Made by a program: the position numbers and the translations under genes. From contig NZ_BBZB01000001.1 in assembly GCF_001269985.1 (NCBI RefSeq), positions 682,001-746,000 on the forward strand: a stretch of 64,000 bases of DNA, written 5' to 3'. Numbering within the stretch: the first letter of the stretch is position 1; every line of letters starts with the position of its first letter. Below the pieces are notes generated by a model. The model was given only the letters and a program-made list of their open reading frames with translations, did not search any database and had not been told where the DNA came from. This DNA is from Pseudoalteromonas sp. '520P1 No. 423'. Its GTDB lineage: Bacteria; Pseudomonadota; Gammaproteobacteria; Enterobacterales; Alteromonadaceae. Positions 61,704 to 64,000 of this stretch are shown here, piece by piece.

Positions 61704-64000
61704 TTACTTCTTTAACTTAGCAAACGCATCCGCAAAGGCATTGCCCATAGCGGCATTACTAGATTCTTTTCTAGGTTTAGCAGCTTTTGGTTTAGCTTGA
61801 TGCTGTGGCTTTCTTTGTGCATCGTTTGTTTGCGATTTATTAGCCTGTGGTTTATGGCTTTGTTTAGATTTAGGTGCTTGGTTAATATCGTCATCTAAAC
61901 GCATAGTAAAGCTAATACGTTTACGAGCAACATCTACTTCTACCACTTTTACTTTTACAATATCACCGGCTTTTACGATTTCACGCGGATCTGAAATAAA
62001 CTTATTAGTGATAGATGAAATATGCACTAAACCGTCTTGGTGTACGCCTACATCTACAAATGCACCAAAGTTAGCAACGTTTGATACCACACCTTCTAAA
62101 ATCATGCCTGGTTTTAAATCAGATACTGTTTCTACACCTTCTTTAAATGTGGCTGTTTTAAATTGTGGGCGTGGATCACGACCTGGTTTATCTAGTTCTT
62201 CAATGATGTCGGTAACCGTTGGTAAACCAAATTTTTCATCTGTGAAGTCATCGGCATTAAGTGCTTTTAGGCTTTCGCTGTTACCAATTAACTGTGATAC
62301 TTCAATATTAGTTTTCATTAAAATGCGTTTTACCACAGGGTAAGCTTCAGGATGAACTGATGAACTATCAAGTGGGTCAGTACCATTGCTGATACGTAAA
62401 AAACCTGCACATTGTTCAAAGGCTTTTGGCCCTAAGCGTGCCACTTTTTTAAGTTGGCTACGGTTAGTGAATACGCCATTTTCGTCGCGGTATTTAACGA
62501 TATTTTGCGAAAGCGTTTTATTTAAACCAGATACGCGGGCTAATAATGGCGCTGAAGCCATGTTGATATCTACGCCAACGCCATTTACACAATCTTCTAC
62601 TACGCCATCTAGGCTAGTAGATAATAGACTTTGTGATACATCGTGTTGGTATTGACCAACACCAATAGCTTTAGGTTCAATTTTTACAAGCTCGGCTAGT
62701 GGGTCTTGTAAGCGGCGTGCAATAGACACTGCGCCACGAATTGAAACATCTAAATCAGGGAATTCATTTGCTGCTAACTCAGATGCTGAATAAACTGATG
62801 CGCCTGCTTCGCTGACCACAATTTTATTCATTTTCAAATCGCTTTCAGCCTTGATTAATTCAGCTGCTAGTTTGTCGGTTTCGCGAGATGCGGTACCGTT
62901 ACCTATGGCGATTAACTCGACTTTATGTTGACGACAAAGTTGGCTTAAAGTACGCAATGATTTATCCCAGTGATTTTGTGGGGCATGTGGGAATATTGTA
63001 CAGTGACCTAGCATTTTACCTGTGGCATCAACAAAAGCTGCTTTTACCCCAGTACGTAAACCTGGATCTAAACCTAAAGTAACACGTGGGCCAGCAGGTG
63101 CTGCCATTAATAAATCTTTTAGGTTTTTAGCAAATACGTCTATCGCACCGCTTTCTGCTTTATCACGCATAGAGCCTAAAAATTCATTTTCTAGATGAAG
63201 TGATAGTTTTGCTTTCCAACATGTTTGCACAACGCTTAATAACCATTCACTTGCTGGGTTGTTTTTTAAATCGATATCAAAGTGTTTTGCAATGATGTTA
63301 ATGCAAATGCCTTCTGGGCGCTCTAAACTTGGATCTGGAATTATTTTTACTTGAACTACGCCAGCACTACGGGCACGCAACATAGCAAGTGCACGATGAG
63401 ATGGTACTTTTTTAAGGTTTTCAGTGTGCTCAAAGTAATCTTGATATTTAGCGCCTTCGTTTTCTTTACCTTTTATTAGCTTGCTTTCAATTACACCGTA
63501 TTGGTTTATTTGGCGGCGTAACTTAGCTAGTAACTTAGCGTCTTCTGCAAAACGCTCTATTAAAATAAACTTAGCGCCATCTAGGGCATCTTTAGTTTCA
63601 GCAATTTTATTCTCTGGATTTAAATATTTTTGCGCCTCGTTTTCAGGCGTTAATGATGGCTGAGAAAACAAGCTATTTGCTAATGGCTCTAAACCCGCTT
63701 CGATTGCGATTTGGCCTTTAGTACGGCGTTTAGCTTTAAATGGTAGGTATAAATCTTCTAACTCAGTTTTGCTGTTAGTTGCTTTGACATCTTGTTCTAA
63801 CTGCGTTGTTAGTTTGTCTTGTTCTTTTATGGTTTTTAATATGAATTCGCGTCTTTCTTCTAGCGTTCTTAAATAATTAAGGCGCTGCTCTAATAAACGC
63901 AGTTGGGTATCGTCTAATCCGCCAGTTGCTTCTTTTCTGTAGCGGGCTATGAAAGGTACTGTTGCACCTTCATCTAATAATTGTGTGGCAGCAACAATTT
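61704..64000 (-). CDS. tex: Tex family RNA-binding transcription accessory protein (partial)
   Basis: The frame stays open from the stop at 61704 to the right window edge, so the N terminus is cut off; about 765 residues are visible, near the family total of about 770-790. A TTG (63671) that would give 655 residues is not the start. Seen: N-terminal helical region ([17 protein letters not shown]), RNase H-like YqgF domain ([18 protein letters not shown]), helix-hairpin-helix ([17 protein letters not shown]) and S1 domain ([21 protein letters not shown]). A Lys/Gln-rich tail follows. Tex acts on transcription and is found in most bacteria. Confidence 0.95.
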   Translation of the reverse strand, partial: IVAATQLLDEGATVPFIARYRKEATGGLDDTQLRLLEQRLNYLRTLEERREFILKTIKEQDKLTTQLEQDVKATNSKTELEDLYLPFKAKRRTKGQIAIEAGLEPLANSLFSQPSLTPENEAQKYLNPENKIAETKDALDGAKFILIERFAEDAKLLAKLRRQINQYGVIESKLIKGKENEGAKYQDYFEHTENLKKVPSHRALAMLRARSAGVVQVKIIPDPSLERPEGICINIIAKHFDIDLKNNPASEWLLSVVQTCWKAKLSLHLENEFLGSMRDKAESGAIDVFAKNLKDLLMAAPAGPRVTLGLDPGLRTGVKAAFVDATGKMLGHCTIFPHAPQNHWDKSLRTLSQLCRQHKVELIAIGNGTASRETDKLAAELIKAESDLKMNKIVVSEAGASVYSASELAANEFPDLDVSIRGAVSIARRLQDPLAELVKIEPKAIGVGQYQHDVSQSLLSTSLDGVVEDCVNGVGVDINMASAPLLARVSGLNKTLSQNIVKYRDENGVFTNRSQLKKVARLGPKAFEQCAGFLRISNGTDPLDSSSVHPEAYPVVKRILMKTNIEVSQLIGNSESLKALNADDFTDEKFGLPTVTDIIEELDKPGRDPRPQFKTATFKEGVETVSDLKPGMILEGVVSNVANFGAFVDVGVHQDGLVHISSITNKFISDPREIVKAGDIVKVKVVEVDVARKRISFTMRLDDDINQAPKSKQSHKPQANKSQTNDAQRKPQHQAKPKAAKPRKESSNAAMGNAFADAFAKLKK

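Noticed and set aside
62008..62655. Open frames on the plus strand inside tex
   Set aside because: They are antisense shadows of a well-conserved gene with no supporting signals.

Overview
The window is one contiguous stretch of an AT-rich (by eye well below 45 percent GC) gammaproteobacterial chromosome, most likely a marine member of the Alteromonadales (Colwellia, Catenovulum and Pseudoalteromonas-like lineages). The basis is the gene content: cysJIH order, the bioH/comF/nfuA neighbourhood, a dimeric dUTPase, Tex, a fatty-acid cis/trans isomerase relic, endonuclease I genes and many small lipoproteins. No rRNA, tRNA, CRISPR array or prophage was recognised.

Layout. 1-2.6 kb: an aldehyde dehydrogenase and a homoserine dehydrogenase-like gene, probably one operon whose start lies outside the window. 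2.6-4.5 kb: a scar region with a deleted and stopped tyrosine recombinase, direct repeats and a start-less FG-GAP gene. 4.6-14.7 kb: an alpha/beta hydrolase, a SOUL lipoprotein, a hexose-6-phosphate epimerase, a hybrid sensor kinase, a large exported protein of unknown function, and a lipoprotein built from about ten 20-residue beta-strand repeats. 14.9-19.3 kb: the assimilatory sulfate reduction operon cysJ-cysI-cysH on the minus strand. 19.6-22.0 kb: a fossil locus (glycerol-type ABC substrate-binding protein, exported protein, histidine kinase remnant) abutting an intact glpK. 23.7-30.8 kb: a multidomain secreted endonuclease I, an endonuclease I remnant, a GAF-GGDEF protein, a chemoreceptor-tip-like soluble protein followed by an oxygen-binding di-iron (ODP-type) protein, and a double VOC protein. 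31.3-33.5 kb: a decayed fatty-acid cis/trans isomerase gene. 34-47.9 kb: mostly housekeeping (dUTPase, metalloprotease-like protein, bioH, comF, M14 peptidase, nfuA, MATE pump, polysaccharide deacetylase, XRE-2TM protein, serine hydrolase, methyltransferase).

48.0-55.6 kb is a coherent catabolic island: a divergent AraC/PAS regulator, then Gfo/Idh/MocA oxidoreductase, sugar isomerase/epimerase, MFS transporter, exported DUF1080 3-keto-glycoside hydrolase-like protein, GMC oxidoreductase with a three-cysteine motif, and a Tat-exported gluconate-dehydrogenase-subunit-3-like protein. Together these fit import or periplasmic handling of a glycoside that is oxidised at C3, cleaved by elimination and hydration, and processed further in the cytoplasm. 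A pseudoazurin follows after a gap.

58.1-60.2 kb holds the most unusual structure: a RAYT-type (REP-associated tyrosine) transposase gene followed, on the upstream side of the gene, by four head-to-tail partial copies that all share one end (the sequence upstream of the transposase start) but break off at different points inside the transposase gene. Further relics of the same end lie at 60.64 and 60.80 kb. The window ends with an outer-membrane barrel protein and tex, which runs off the right edge.

A second theme is gene decay: the recombinase, FG-GAP protein, glycerol binding protein, its exported neighbour, histidine kinase, endonuclease I copy, fatty-acid isomerase and a serine hydrolase fragment are all broken, while the genes around them are intact.
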